From positions 4,052,672 through 4,116,671 of the forward strand of contig CM036252.1 of the NCBI GenBank assembly GCA_020698575.1: a stretch of 64,000 bases of DNA. Direction: 5' to 3'. A program made the position numbers and the translations under genes. The DNA comes from Bostrychus sinensis (taxonomy: Eukaryota > Chordata > Actinopteri > Gobiiformes > Eleotridae). Positions 1 to 10,431 of the stretch are shown one piece after another. How positions within the stretch are numbered: the stretch's first letter is position 1; each line of letters starts with the position of its first letter. The notes beneath the pieces are model-generated. The model searched no databases, was not told the origin of the DNA, and worked only from the letters and a program-made list of their open reading frames with translations.

Positions 1-859
1 AAACTGATTGGAGTCTTTATTGATTAGAAAAAGAACACGTCACCTTCTTTTAGAACCCGAATGTTTATTAGAGGTAGACACGCGTTTCCCGGGCAGTCAT
101 CTCATAATACCATAATACCTCCGGATCCCTCCTGTCTCTGCCCTGTATATATAATTCTTATAGTATGGCTCAGAACATCAGCAACAATGTTACTGGCCAC
201 TATTTTAAAATGAGGTGTGAGATTACCTGCCGCTATTTTAAAATGCAGTTTAGTAAAGGTGATGGCTTTCCTCACAAGTGGTAATACAAAATGGTACACT
301 TTTGAAAACAAAGAGCCTAATCCTCAACCATACATCACCGGAGCACCGTAAAATCCAAGTAGTTCACCTCCCACCTGTTTCTCATAATAATGAATAAATC
401 ATTCTGGGTCTAGTGACAATCTCAGCCCTGCCATTTTATTTTATTTTATTTTATTTTATTTATTTATTTATTTTTTTTTTCCTCCACAGTTTTAAAAAAC
501 AGAGCAGCGGCCATTTACAGACGTTTATAGTTGTTTGTTTGACACTGAATGATACTGAGCCTGGCATACGGTTACACACATCATTTTTAAAACTGACTGG
601 TCTAAAATGTATTGTTCTATTTGTTTTTGACAGGATAGTGAGCCATTTTTTGATCAAACTTGAACCATTCACTCGCATTTAACCCACGTATGTATGCCAT
701 AGGCACGTGAAATTGTACAAAAGTTTGCCCTCCCACTTGTAAGTCATATCATTTCTGTACACTGTTATATATTATATAAATATCAGAATTCATTTTTCTA
801 AAGTTAGCCTCAACTTCTCTTCTGAACTGCTCTGCATTGTCATAGTATCCCCCTTGAAA
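1..859. other. No gene recognised, AT-rich left edge
   Basis: No reading frame here resembles a known protein. The stretch holds a T-rich microsatellite near 434-480 and otherwise looks like non-coding flank. Because Polinton-derived sequence starts at 860 on the minus strand, part of this stretch may be the decayed end of that element, but I could not find a terminal inverted repeat. Confidence 0.4.
434..480. repeat. (TTTTA)n/(TTTA)n microsatellite
   Basis: Simple run of TTTTA units passing into TTTA units and then a pure T run. Visible directly; no function inferred. Confidence 0.9.
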
Positions 860-1099
860 TCATTGACGTGTCATTTTAGTCTGAGGCTTAGGCCTCCAGT
901 CAAAGTAGCCAAGCTCATGAGGTACATTATACCAGGTGTGAGGATATGAAATCTCAGTCATTGCCACTTCCCATTCCCCCTCAAGATTAATGTGTTGAGG
1001 TAAATCTATGGAAAAACTGTCACTTGTATTATCTTTGAAAACTTTGGTGCTTGCACTAGAGGGCAGGGTTATGTAAAAGCCATTGTCTCCTGTATACAT
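860..1099 (-). pseudogene. Polinton/Maverick-type protein fragment
   Basis: This is a 79-residue minus-strand fragment. Its features are a FYITLPSSAS start, then NTSDSF, then LEGEWEVAMTEISYPHTWYN. The pattern of a beta-rich N-terminal segment with 'EGEWEVAL.EI.YPHTW' is one I associate with uncharacterised proteins of fish Polinton (Maverick) elements. Its place just downstream of a Polinton-type integrase and chromodomain on the same strand supports that. The role is unknown to me, possibly virion-related. Only the N-terminal part is open and it stops after about 80 residues, so it is a relic. Confidence 0.6.
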
Positions 1100-1133
1100 G
1101 ATGAATGAGCAATCTATGTAGACGCATCAGTTT

Positions 1134-1352
1134 TTAAATAGTTTTTAAATCTGTAGTCTTGACCCAACTGTGGAATTTCTTGGGCCAGTTTTTCCACCGT
1201 ACAAAATATTGTTTTTGGCCATTGACAGTACGGCTTTTCAAAATCTTCTCTACGTGAAACACTTTGTCTTGAGTGAGTTTTACTTTTTGCAACTCTTGTT
1301 TATAAAATGAGCCTTGGACAGGTTCACCATCATACTCTTTCAGTTTATACAC
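1134..1352 (-). pseudogene. Integrase C-terminal chromodomain (Polinton)
   Basis: This 72-residue segment opens with YKLKEYDGEPVQGSFYKQEL, the tail of a Polinton integrase. A chromodomain follows, with VEKIL, YFVRWKNWP and SWV in order, including the aromatic residues of a chromo barrel. Chromodomains at integrase C-termini steer target choice in Polintons and some gypsy elements. The catalytic core of the same gene lies at 2087-2747, and a 672-bp PIF/Harbinger element is lodged between the two, so the gene is broken. Confidence 0.75.
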
Positions 1353-1378
1353 ATGTAATTAGACACTGTAAACACTTA

Positions 1379-2050
1379 GGGCCAGATTTATCAAAGGTTT
1401 GCGTGCACGCTAACTGAATAATATGCGCTAAAATTGAAGCAAACCCAGACGCAGTTGAGATTTGCGTGTCTTACAGGAGCAGAGCGAACGCAATGCAAAT
1501 TTTGCTCCTATGACCTAATGAATCTGTAAAATGAGGCGTTCTTCCCAGAGTGCGCAAAATGGAAGGCGGAGAAAATGCAAATTCATTCATACCGCCCGCA
1601 ATATTATTTATCAAGGCTCACCATGACTTTGCGTGCGAAAATAGCGTATAAATTTAGCACGTTGGAGAAGGACGTGCTAATCTTTTGCACAGATATGGCT
1701 GCTGTGATTCGTGTGAGACGAAGGAGGAAGAAATTAAGAAATACATAGGGTTAGAGTGTTTGCCACGCGTGCAGATCTATTTGCCATGACGGATGAAAAA
1801 ATTATTCACCAGCACTTTCAGCTCTTCTTAGTTAAATTTTTGCTTCTGTTTGTGTTCCACTTCCGCACCTTCCATGAGGCAAAACAATACACGCAATGAT
1901 GCCGTTTAAATAGCTCCGCCCCATCTGTTTGCACCTGTCACAGGCCACGCAATTTGTCTTAGTAATTCATGCGCAACACGCCCATTAATAGCGGCCGCAT
2001 ATTTTCTCACTGCACTCACAGTTTAGCACCCGTCTTAGTAAATATCGCCC
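1379..2050. mobile_element. PIF/Harbinger-like element, 672 bp, TTA target duplication
   Basis: The left end GGGCCAGATTTATCAA and the reverse complement of the right end, GGGCGATATTTACTAA, form imperfect terminal inverted repeats. They are flanked by TTA at 1376-1378 and 2051-2053, the 3-bp duplication usual for PIF/Harbinger. Inside, from 1693 on the plus strand, is a short Arg-rich start (MAAVIRVRRRRRK). A shifted segment containing DLFAMTDEKII follows, like the N-terminus of a Harbinger transposase. The rest is deleted, so the element is non-autonomous. It interrupts the Polinton integrase. Confidence 0.75.
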
Positions 2051-2086
2051 TTAGTCTGTAAAACTCATATTATTAAACTCATATGT

Positions 2087-2747
2087 TCATATTTTTTTAT
2101 CAAACACACCCCACAACTTTGATATTCTGACTAGATCCTCTGTTTTAAATTTCATTTTTGGATTGCCCTTCTGAGATCTACCGTACAGGTTTTGAAAAAC
2201 TTGCGAAACATTTTCTTTAGTCACCTGCATAGGGCTCATTTTAATACTGCTGTGATAACTGTGGTTATAGCTATGTACCAAGTCTTGTAAGACATTGAGG
2301 TAACATAGTGTTGTTTGCTGTAAAATATCTCCACATTCTACCTTTTAAAGTGCGGTTACATCTTTCAACCACTGAGGCCTTGAGATTGCTGGCTGTGGTA
2401 AAGTGAATGATATTGTGTTTTTTCATCAGAGCGTCAAAAGTCTTGTTAAAAAATTATTTTCCATTGTCCATCTGTAACTTTGTGCGGGTCTGACTCTCCT
2501 CAAAAATGGATTCAAAGGCCTTCACCACCTCTGCTGCAGTTTTTCTCTTCAGAGCCCTTACGTAAGCTTTCTTGGAAAATGCATCTATGACCATTAATAG
2601 ATAGTTACAACCATCATTATACTCGGATAAAGCTTGCATATCACACAGGTCGACTTGAAATTGGTTTACTGGGCGCGGGACAAACACCCTGCTTTTCTGA
2701 GCTCGCCCTAGATATTTACAGTTTGGTTGTTTTGTAGAGGTCTCCAT
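2087..2747 (-). pseudogene. Polinton/Maverick integrase catalytic core (broken)
   Basis: This is a retroviral-type (rve) DDE integrase core read from 2747 downward. The first Asp lies in FQVDLCDMQALSEY, followed by LLMVIDAFSKKAY. The second Asp is in LQMDNGK, and the Glu is in VVERCNRTLK. An in-frame TAA sits just after DNGK (about 2454), where a Glu codon is normal. A further frame change lies near 2290 before the VHSYNHSYHSSI segment, and the Harbinger insertion separates the chromodomain. Such integrases insert Polintons with 6-bp target duplications. This copy cannot make a full protein. Confidence 0.8.
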
Positions 2748-3655
2748 ACACCAAGGCGACGATCGCCCATCTGAAGCCGTCTGAACGGTTCTTCCACGTC
2801 GCTCATTTCCATCCTTTTGATCTGTATGCGCCGTCAGCCCCCATCACTCCAGGACGGAGGCCGTCTGACCAGTTTTCTGCCGATTGGCCTTGTTGTTGAA
2901 TCGGTGTCTTTGGTCTTTGGCATGAAGCGCTCTGATAGGCCTAGCACTACAGCTGCCGCGCCAATCAGCTCACGGGAATTTTAGCGGAAGTGATGGCATG
3001 ACGAGGTGTGCTACATGCATATGTACTCCGCAAACATTGTGTCACTTCCGTTTATCTTTGTTCACTGGCTAGCACCATCTGCCGCTTTGGGGGGGAAGGG
3101 GGTAATTACATCACGCGCATGCACAGTCTTTAGGTCAGCTGTCGCTTCGGTGTATGAAGAGGGAAAAAGGTCATCCGACGTGAGGAAACGGGAGGGAACG
3201 AGAGGAGATGGGAAGAGACGAGCTGTCGTTCAGTCTTTTCGGTGGCAGTCTGGGAGTCGCCTTGGTGTATCGAGGCCTTCAAAGTTCAACGGTAACATCA
3301 ACAAACAGAGCATAAAAACAAATCAAATGACTCGGTGCTAGTTTCTTTTGCCAGTTCTTTGAAAATGTCTTTAAATGTTTGACAATCTGCCTCTTCACAT
3401 AAACTTAGTGTGTTGTATCATTTGTTGCCACGTTGTACAATGCAGATTTCGAGCCATGTCCAACAGCTGTGCCAGTCTTTCATCATCTGCATTTCTGATG
3501 ATTCTCACATTTGAAATTCTGTTTTCAATAGCTTTATTCAAAAGCTCAATGAACTCACTGATGATGATTCAGTCCACTGTATATTTCCTGAGCGTACACA
3601 AGTAATTTCTTATTACTGTACTTCAGTTTTCAGTCTCTTGTCCCCAGCAGCTTCA
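2748..3655. other. No gene recognised
   Basis: There are moderately long frames on the plus strand (for example 3006-3341) but they show no family likeness. Composition is richer in CpG near 2780-3250 than in the neighbours. It may be internal Polinton sequence or unrelated flank. Confidence 0.3.
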
Positions 3656-4330
3656 TCATAACATTTCATGGATGGGTTTGTAAATGAAATTTACAGATTT
3701 CACCTCCTGTAAAATACTTATAATCGTGGCCGCGACTCTGCTCCTCGGGATCCGGATGTCATTCTGCTCTAAGAAGTACTCGACGGCATGAATGAACTTG
3801 GAGGTGTGGAGCATCTCCATCAGAAGATGATAGTTTTCAACGTAGTAATCATTCTCAAGCTTCAGACAACTGTCAAAGTGCTGGAATTGACTCAGGTGGT
3901 CCACTATGCAGCCGATACAATTCATGCATCGATATTTGAACAGAGTAATGTTGAGCAGATGTGGCACGGTCGTTTTGATCACTTTCAGAGCAATTTTGCT
4001 CAGTAAACCGTCCTGCTCGTCAGCCTCGCTGGGTGAAGGCGAAGTGGGCGGTCCCTGCGGAGGAGTAGGAGTGGGTGGAGGAGTGATGTCCATAGGCTCA
4101 GGCTCCGGTTCTCGGGGTGAAAGCAGTCACATTTTTATCACATCCTCCATAACCTGTGGCAAAGGAGTCAGCGGCGGTGTAGTATGCATAGGCTCCGGTT
4201 CAGGATCGGGGAATAGCAGGGCCATGAGCGATCTGAGTGCGTCCTCATTGTGTGAACGAGGCTCAGTCTCAGGAGCAGCATATGGAGAACTGTCAAAGTT
4301 AAACCTCGGGTCCGCCAGATTGAGTGGATT
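3656..4330 (-). pseudogene. Unidentified proline-rich ORF with Cys/His segment
   Basis: I do not recognise this gene. On the minus strand one frame runs from about 4330 to 3656 with a single in-frame TGA near 4130. Before the stop it is acidic and proline-rich. After the stop comes a repeat of the same theme (PEPEPMDITPPPTP), then a helical-looking domain of about 120 residues with a YRCMNCIGC...H...HFDSC cluster that could bind metal. The C-terminus is hydrophobic and ends IHEML. An ATG at about 4093 opens a 145-residue frame on its own. The theme 'PEPMxxTPPxTPxPQ' occurs on both sides of the stop. It shares strand with the nearby Polinton relic and may belong to it, but that is inference. 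Confidence 0.4.
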
Positions 4331-4635
4331 GCTTCTGGGTTAACGACAGGCCATGTTGAATTATATCCACAAACAGAATGAAATGTCTTTTTTATAACAA
4401 CTTCCTGCAGACAGGGCGGTACGGTCAGCCTTCATGGGAGGAGCAAGGGCATGGTCTATAAGGAGACTTTTTCAAAATTACAAACTCGCACCAGTCTCGG
4501 CAGCCTTGGAAGAGTTTGTCAATTTTCCCAGAATTTTGCACCCTCTTTTCAGTTAAAAAGATCCAGGGCAAAATACCCAGGCACCTTGCGACTAGCGTGG
4601 TAATACCAGCGACCGGTACCTGACATTTTTGTAAG

Positions 4636-4985
4636 CTATACAGGCATAAATGCGGGCCTGATTTTCAAACTTCTTTCTTCTGTTAAAAGAGCTCCACACG
4701 CAGTGAGATTCTCAGGCATTACATTTTTAAGAACACCCCAGTCGTTAGAGCTCAGGAGCACCGGATCCTCAGTGGCGTTGGTCTGGAACAAACACAACTC
4801 ACCCGTCTCATACTTATACCCCCAGGACCCCCGCTTACAATATGGCTCTAGAGACCACTCCTCGCGTAGCACTGCAGATGGAGGACGCTGAACCCGGCGG
4901 AGATGCACCACATTTTTATGGGGGATAGCCACGTCATCCACCGGGTCTTCTATGATTGTCACTGTAGCCCCACCCGGTCCAGGAA
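4636..4985 (-). pseudogene. Unidentified ORF, about 110 residues
   Basis: This minus-strand frame has protein-like composition: VTIIEDPVDDVAI, then HLRRVQRPPSAVLREEWSLE, YKYETGELCLFQ and MPENLTACGALL. I do not recognise the family. The only upstream ATG lies inside a tRNA-like SINE at 4960-5044, so the true N-terminus is missing or replaced. A short frame starting MSGTGRWYYH follows after the stop. It is probably a fragment of the same element as 3656-4330, because strand and base composition match. Confidence 0.35.
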
Positions 4986-5044
4986 TCAAACCCAGGACCA
5001 TCTTGCTGTGAGGCAGGAGTGCTAACCACTATGCCACCATGCCG
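4960..5044 (-). mobile_element. tRNA-derived SINE head
   Basis: Read on the minus strand, the segment contains an A-box-like TGGCATAGTGG and a B-box-like GGTTTGATTCC at normal tRNA spacing, with the widespread fish phrase 'GCCTCACAGCAAGATGGTCC' between them. This is RNA polymerase III promoter architecture of a tRNA-derived SINE. It is not a working tRNA: I see no good acceptor stem. Confidence 0.6.
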
Positions 5045-5052
5045 CCCAATGG

Positions 5053-5262
5053 ATGATGGATGTGAAGAAGGACCTTGTATTCTATATGAAGATGTATCGG
5101 GAGCCAGTGAAGTGTGCGGAGCATGGGGGTGATGTGGTCATATTTCCACACCCTCATCAGGTTCCTGGCAGCGCTGTTTTGGACGTGCTAGAGCTTTTGG
5201 ATACTCCTGCCAGGAATCCTGATAAGGAGAGCATTGCAGTAGTCATAATTTCAGCTCAAAAG
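5053..5262 (-). pseudogene. LINE reverse transcriptase C-terminal fragment
   Basis: The minus strand reads NYDYCNALL, then IPGRSIQKL, HVQNSAARNLM and MLRTLHWLPI. These match the C-terminal part of L2-like reverse transcriptases (LDYCNSLL...QNAAARL...LHWLP). Only about 70 codons remain, with a stop inside. Confidence 0.65.
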
Positions 5263-6720
5263 AGCTGAAAATGGGAGTTGACAGGAGGGATATGTGTGTA
5301 TATTACTGCAATATATCATGGCAAGTCCACCACCACGACCAGATGGACAGGCCTTAATAACATATTTATAACCAGGGGGACAGGCCTCATTTAGGTGTAA
5401 AAAGACCTCCAGCTGGCACAAGAAAAATCAGACAAAGAACAGCTGTGGCCACAGTTCAAACTCCTGGCACAAGTCTGTGTGCGTGGATCCCATGAGGAGC
5501 GACCCTCTTTACTGTCCAGTTCTTTCATGATTCCTCCAGTGTCTTACGTTGAGGCAATGTCCATGCATATTTGCTACTCTATAGCAGCGTCAGTGCTAGT
5601 TTTAGCTCTCAAGCTGTAATGAGTTGTGGCACATAAATCTGTAAATGTGTGTTGGAGGCTGGAGGCGCATCCTCCCACGCCGACCACTCCACGTGCGAGA
5701 GGTGCATTTGTTTCCCTGATAATATTTGTCACTAATTCTCATAAATGTAGGAGCATGCTGGCTAACGGAAACCCTGGTCTGTAAGTCTGCAGTAGGCAAT
5801 ATGTCAAGTAAAATATGCCATACATTTACAGACGGACTGTGTAGAAGATGGTGGTTAAATGAAAATGAAAATCGCACAGCTGAGCATCCCAAAAACACTT
5901 ACTTCTGTGGTGACCTACAGTATGGCAAGGTGTTGGCCCTATCTTGCAAGCATATAGTGCACAGACCTGGAGTCAAATCAGGGATCTTGTAGTTCATGGG
6001 TAAATGCTCCATATATCTGGCAATGGTAAAGAATCCACTAAAACTAATCTTTTGTTCGTTGGCTGACCCCTTGTGGCTGGAGTTGGTATCTTCTGTGATA
6101 TCACAATAAGAAAAGATATATGATAATTCCATTTAACTTTGTTATATTATGGTTTTGTATTTACTTGTATTTATTATTAGTCATTGTAAACTTGTAATGG
6201 GAATATGAATTTAATTTGTTTATTTTTACCTGTATTTATCGTCTATCTTTAAACCTTGCACTATTTTTTATATCATATGTGAAATAAACAATCCAACACA
6301 TTTGCAAACAAAATACATTTTATTTATAATATATAGAATAATGTTTTCACGTTCATGGACAGTGGATTGCTATGAATAAGGTTATAGAAATACTCACTAA
6401 AGACTTCATACATTGCTTTCTGTTATTCATCAATAAATGTATTAATAAAACTAATAACTTTTGCAATCTTTCATAAGTATTAATTATATTTTTCCACATA
6501 AAAAAAAATCACCTGTGGTGATAAAAGTGCTTTTGTGTAGACTAATTGTTGCCATGCTCTAATACTGGGTTTGGTATCTTTGACTCCCACATGGGCGGTG
6601 TACACACACGGGGGAGCCTTTTCTGTTGGTGAAAAACAGATTTTCATTTCAAAAGTGTAATGTGATATCTATTAACTCTGGAAAATTCAATTTACATTCA
6701 TAGCTGAGAGAGAATAGCAG

Positions 6721-6895
6721 TGTGTACAATGAAGAGCTACAATTAGGTGGTTTTCACACAGGTTGGTGCTCCGTGGTGCAGCCTCAGGGAGCACTAGATG
6801 CAGTTGTGTGTACTTTTCTGTTAGTTCTGTTGTTTCAGTTGCTAAATAAACCATGTCAATGTACAGCAGCTACACACACATCGTTTTTGTACACT
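6721..6895 (+). repeat. Conserved 170-bp segment with non-ATG open frame
   Basis: The segment starts TGTGTACAATGAAGAG and ends near CAGCTACACACA. Copies lie at 18335-18530, 30154-30325, 45625-45795, 57490-57660 and 62749-62920, always convergent with the receptor. It has an open frame of about 62-70 codons in every copy, but the first codon is GTG and there is no internal ATG. Inverted ends TGTGTA/TACACA and an internal AATAAA would also fit a short LTR-like repeat. Confidence 0.6.
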
Positions 6896-7079
6896 GAGAA
6901 CCAAAGGGAGTAAGTGACATTTACAGGAGGAGAAAAATGGCACAGTACTGATATTTTGTCAAATTTTAATTCATAAATGCTAAATTTTCATACACACAGG
7001 TATTAGACTACCACCTCAGAAAATATCTGGCTTTCCAAGTATCACCTTTAATAAACTAAAGGAGCAATACTACATAGGG

Positions 7080-7520
7080 ACAAGACATGGACTAAACTGG
7101 AACTAAACCAGGACTAAATCAGGACTAAACAAGGACTTAACCTGGACTGTACTGGGACTACTGGGACTAACCAAATATAGACGAGATTAAACAAGGACTA
7201 AAACCATTAATCCGGAGCTAATCCAGGACTAAATTAAATCCAAGACACAACTAAATCAGTATAAAAGAAGGACTAAAGCTGGATTTAACTGAAACTAATC
7301 CAGGTCCAAGCCAGGACTAAACAAGGTTGAAGCCAGCACATAATCAGGGTAAAATCAGGACAAACCTAGAACTAAACCAGAAGTAGTCTAAGTCTAAAAC
7401 CAGGACTAAACTGGGCCTAAACCAGGACTAAGCAGTGGTCTTCACATTCAAATTGAAGCCCCAACCAGCGCAGGACTAAAACAGGAATAAAACAGGCTCT
7501 AAATCAAAATAAAGCAGGTT
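7080..7520. repeat. Degenerate 12-bp minisatellite, block D
   Basis: Irregular tandem copies of a unit near AAACCAGGACTA, with many point changes and short gaps. Equivalent arrays sit in the same place in the other TAAR blocks. Confidence 0.85.
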
Positions 7521-7925
7521 ATGAACTGCAAAAGACTCCCGAGTACCACCAGTGGATCCTGTACCAGAGCTTGAGAATCACTGACGTAGATTTTTATTTT
7601 TTTTATTTGTAATAAAAGTTACATTTGCCTTTTTGGGTTCAAGCATTTTATGCCTTTTTCCATATGACATAACAGTAGCCGATAGCATTTATATCCATTC
7701 ATGACAGTGTCTGAATCCTATGTTCTAAAATAGCCAATTGTTGTTATTGTGATCTTTAGGCAGTAAAAACAACAGCATTCATTTCAATGTAAATCTCAGA
7801 ATTACCCAGAATGTCACTTGTGCCTTTTTGGTTCTCAACCCTATGCCTCAGTGATTACACATAACATATTAAATGGGTAAAGTGCTATTTCAAATTCATT
7901 GCACATGCATCAGTAACATGCTTTT

Positions 7926-8553
7926 TCATCTATTAACACAAAGCACATTTGCATCACGTGAACCACTTTGAAAAATCCTAAACGTCACTATCTGCTTCAC
8001 AGATCTCCTAAACCAGGGATACTGGAGCGCATAGAGTATGGGGTTAAAACCTGAGTTCAGATAGATCAAATTATGCAGGAAGAGCTGAATATAATAGTTC
8101 ATATTTTTTGGTCCCAGATAGACCATGTATGCTCATATTTGGTGCCAGAAAGGCCACGTAGGGTGGAATGTAGCAGAGGAGAAAGAGTAACACAACAAAG
8201 CCCAGTTTTCGCGCTGCTTTCAGCTCTGATTTCCTGGAGTTCACCGCCGGCTGCTGTGTGGTGGCTGCAACGTGAGAACGCATGGCACGGGCCTGCGACA
8301 CTGCCACAAAGAAAACTCGCAAGTACAGTATCACTATGAGCAAAACAGGCCCACAGAAGTTCACGGCCAGGTCAACATAACCCACAAATTCGGGCACCAC
8401 TGTGAAGCATTCCCTTTCACACCTCTTATACCCCCTGGATTAATGACGTGGTTGTGGTAATACCCAATGCCGCCCAGGATGGAGAAGATCCAGGTTGTGA
8501 TCAGAGCGATGCTAACAGATCTCCAGCCCATTCGGGTAGAGTACTGCATGGGG
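7926..8553 (-). pseudogene. TAAR pseudogene D, 5'-deleted
   Basis: This is a receptor remnant on the minus strand starting inside the second intracellular loop (PMQYSTRM) and running to the end (VLCVNR). Exon 1 and TM1-TM3 are missing: upstream flank that normally lies about 350 bp before the ATG is joined straight to exon 2 near 8553, where both sides carry ATGC. A one-base loss in a C run at 8431-8435 shifts the frame in ECL2. A 31-bp insertion at 8121-8151 shifts it again before TM7. Still visible are Asp5.42 and Pro5.50 (YVDLAVNFCGP), the CYIPPY motif of TM6 and the NPILY/PWF fingerprint of TM7. It is not functional. Confidence 0.9.
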
Positions 8554-8915
8554 CATTTTTTATGGTCATAGTTTACTGCAGCTCTCATGCCAGCTAACAT
8601 TACTTATCCAAATACTGAATTACAACATTTGATTGTGTTTATTTGTTAGTTTCTGAAATTCTATGTTGTTTTACATTAAAGCCTGAGCACTGAGTGAACC
8701 ACATCAAAGAGTGGAATCATAAACAACTGATGCAGGTTTTAAAAAGTCTCAGGTTGGCCTTGTTGTATGTAATACTGTGATATTTTAAAATGTCTTATGC
8801 TGTTTTTTACTACATAGTATCCTTTGCCCAAGCACATGCCTTCACCATGTCAAACCATGCAGAGGTTTGATGTGCAGGGCTGCATATAACTGCCAGGATC
8901 ACGGTTGTGTTGATG

Positions 8916-8942
8916 GTTCATGTCACCAATTGTGACATGAAC
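8916..8942. promoter_or_regulatory. Conserved 11-bp inverted repeat upstream of TAAR D
   Basis: GTTCATGTCAC and GTGACATGAAC are separated by 5 bp, giving a perfect hairpin or palindromic binding site. The same palindrome stands upstream of genes A (42999-43025) and C (55329-55355). Function is unknown. Confidence 0.5.
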
Positions 8943-9563
8943 AGCACATTTAAAGGACCTATTGTATGAAAATTGACTTTTTAAAGCTTTCTACCTTGTT
9001 ATGATGTTGTTCCCTCATCAAAAACATACCTGGAGTTGTGTTTTGCTTTATTTTTCAGTAATCCTCTCTTCTGTGGCACTGAGGTTTTGAGGCCTCAGAA
9101 CGCTTGGTTCCTCAAACCTCTGTCTCGGCCTCTCCCACAAACCCACTCCAGGAAGCACTGACCAATCAACAAGCCTAAAAGCATAATATAACCCCTTTAA
9201 AGACTAACAGAGCAGGTTAATACTGTGTCTCTGTATAATGTGCAGAAATAGTCAAAAAATAAAATACATGTGTGTATGTGAACATGTACATGTTATGAAG
9301 CAGCCGGTTATGCTCAGTTGAACAACAGTATCATTACTCTACTGCTATTTTTTGCAGTAAAAATACAAAACTGTATTATTATTATTTGTGTAAATAATTC
9401 CAGATGTGCAGGTGTCTGTATCACCACTCACACACCTGTGCTGTCACATAGAGTAGTATATTGTTAGTATACAACTAACCAAGCAGCATAGATACTTTTA
9501 TTCATGCATAATAGTGATCTAAATGACTCTTTGGGGCTGTTCATGAGTGAAGTGTTTAGTCAG

Positions 9564-10186
9564 TAGCCTGGTGAGCCAGACTTTTGTACTTGCTTTTCGC
9601 AAGCAGGACAGTCTGGTTCCTCTCTCAGAGCGGAGCATTTCTTCAGTTCAATTTGGAAATGTCCAATCACAGTCGTTTATCTGCAGCGCGTCTTACCAAA
9701 GTGGAACAGCTAACCATGGTAGCGCTCACTACCGAGCTAATGTAATTAACTTCTCTGACCTGATTAATCGCGTTTGTACCTTTTCTGCATCAGCTGTTGG
9801 TTCTGCTGAAGTCCTCGTTGTTGTCCAGTCCTCTGTAATTTTTTTGTGTGTCTTGTTGTCATTTTAACAACAGTTAAGTCCAGTTTGCATCCGATGATTA
9901 ACAAGCGCATAAAAACAGACTTTTTCCACAAGTTTTTGTACAGCTGGCTTCTGCTGCTGTCCCCATTCAGAAATAAATCCAGAGCTGCTTATAATACGCC
10001 GTATTCTGGTGTTTTATGAAAAAAAAAACTACAAGAATGCATATTTGTTTGGGTCGGAGGTGCGCAGCTTATGTCCCACCCTTCATTTCTCTGATTGGTT
10101 ACTCCACCTGTCATTTTATAGGAAGAGTTTCCAGACTGACTTCTTTGTATAGAATAGGAAAATAGTTTGTCTGGCAGGCCCAGCTA
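9564..10186. mobile_element. hAT-like MITE in block D flank
   Basis: The ends TAGCCTGGTGAGCCAGAC and, on the other strand, TAGCTGGGCCTGCCAGAC form imperfect inverted repeats. They are flanked by TTAGTCAG (9556-9563) and TTAGACAG (10188-10195), an 8-bp duplication with one change. The equivalent site in block A (around 42370-42385) is uninterrupted, so the insertion came after the blocks separated. Confidence 0.7.
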
Positions 10187-10344
10187 TTTAGACAGTGGTT
10201 TAAAAAAAACATTTAAGCTGAAAAAGACTTTCTGTGTCTCTAGTGTGAAAATAACTCTTGCAGGAAATAAGTCAGAACCCATAAGTTCTGATACTTTTAT
10301 TTTACTTGAGTAAACCTTTAAATTGTCTGAGGAGTTAAGAGTAG

Positions 10345-10425
10345 TTTTGTCGACTATGGTGTAGTGGGAAGTACATCTGTCTTCCAATCAGCAGGTTCTG
10401 GGTTCGAAACTCAGGGAAGAAGATC
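10345..10425 (+). mobile_element. tRNA-like SINE head
   Basis: TGGTGTAGTGG resembles an A box and GGTTCGAAACT a B box. The T arm CTGGG/CTCAG pairs, but the anticodon arm does not pair well. I read it as a tRNA-derived SINE or tRNA pseudogene rather than a working tRNA. Confidence 0.45.
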
Positions 10426-10431
10426 TTTTGT

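Larger units (their letters stand above)
5410..10285 (-). repeat. Paralogous TAAR block D
   Basis: This block matches, in reverse orientation, the sequence around TAAR gene A (42290-46330). The shared parts run from the upstream flank (8560-10285) through the receptor (7926-8553), the 12-bp array (7080-7520) and a conserved 3' flank (5410-7000). At the far end it carries the segment around 5433-6130 that also appears at 28120-29000 and 61110-61540. It is interrupted by a hAT MITE at 9564-10186. Confidence 0.8.

Noticed and set aside
3006..3341. Plus-strand 111-codon frame as a gene
   Set aside because: No family likeness, biased composition, and no splice or start context. Lies opposite the trend of the nearby Polinton relic.
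6722..6913. A repeated 62-70 residue protein (NEELQLGGFHTGW...) as a new gene family next to each TAAR
   Set aside because: The first codon is GTG in the copy I checked base by base (6722) and there is no internal ATG. The frame fits a conserved duplicated repeat better than a gene. Kept as a repeat and as a low-priority finding.
10345..10425. A functional tRNA gene
   Set aside because: A and B boxes and the T arm are present, but the anticodon arm and acceptor stem do not pair well. SINE head is more likely.
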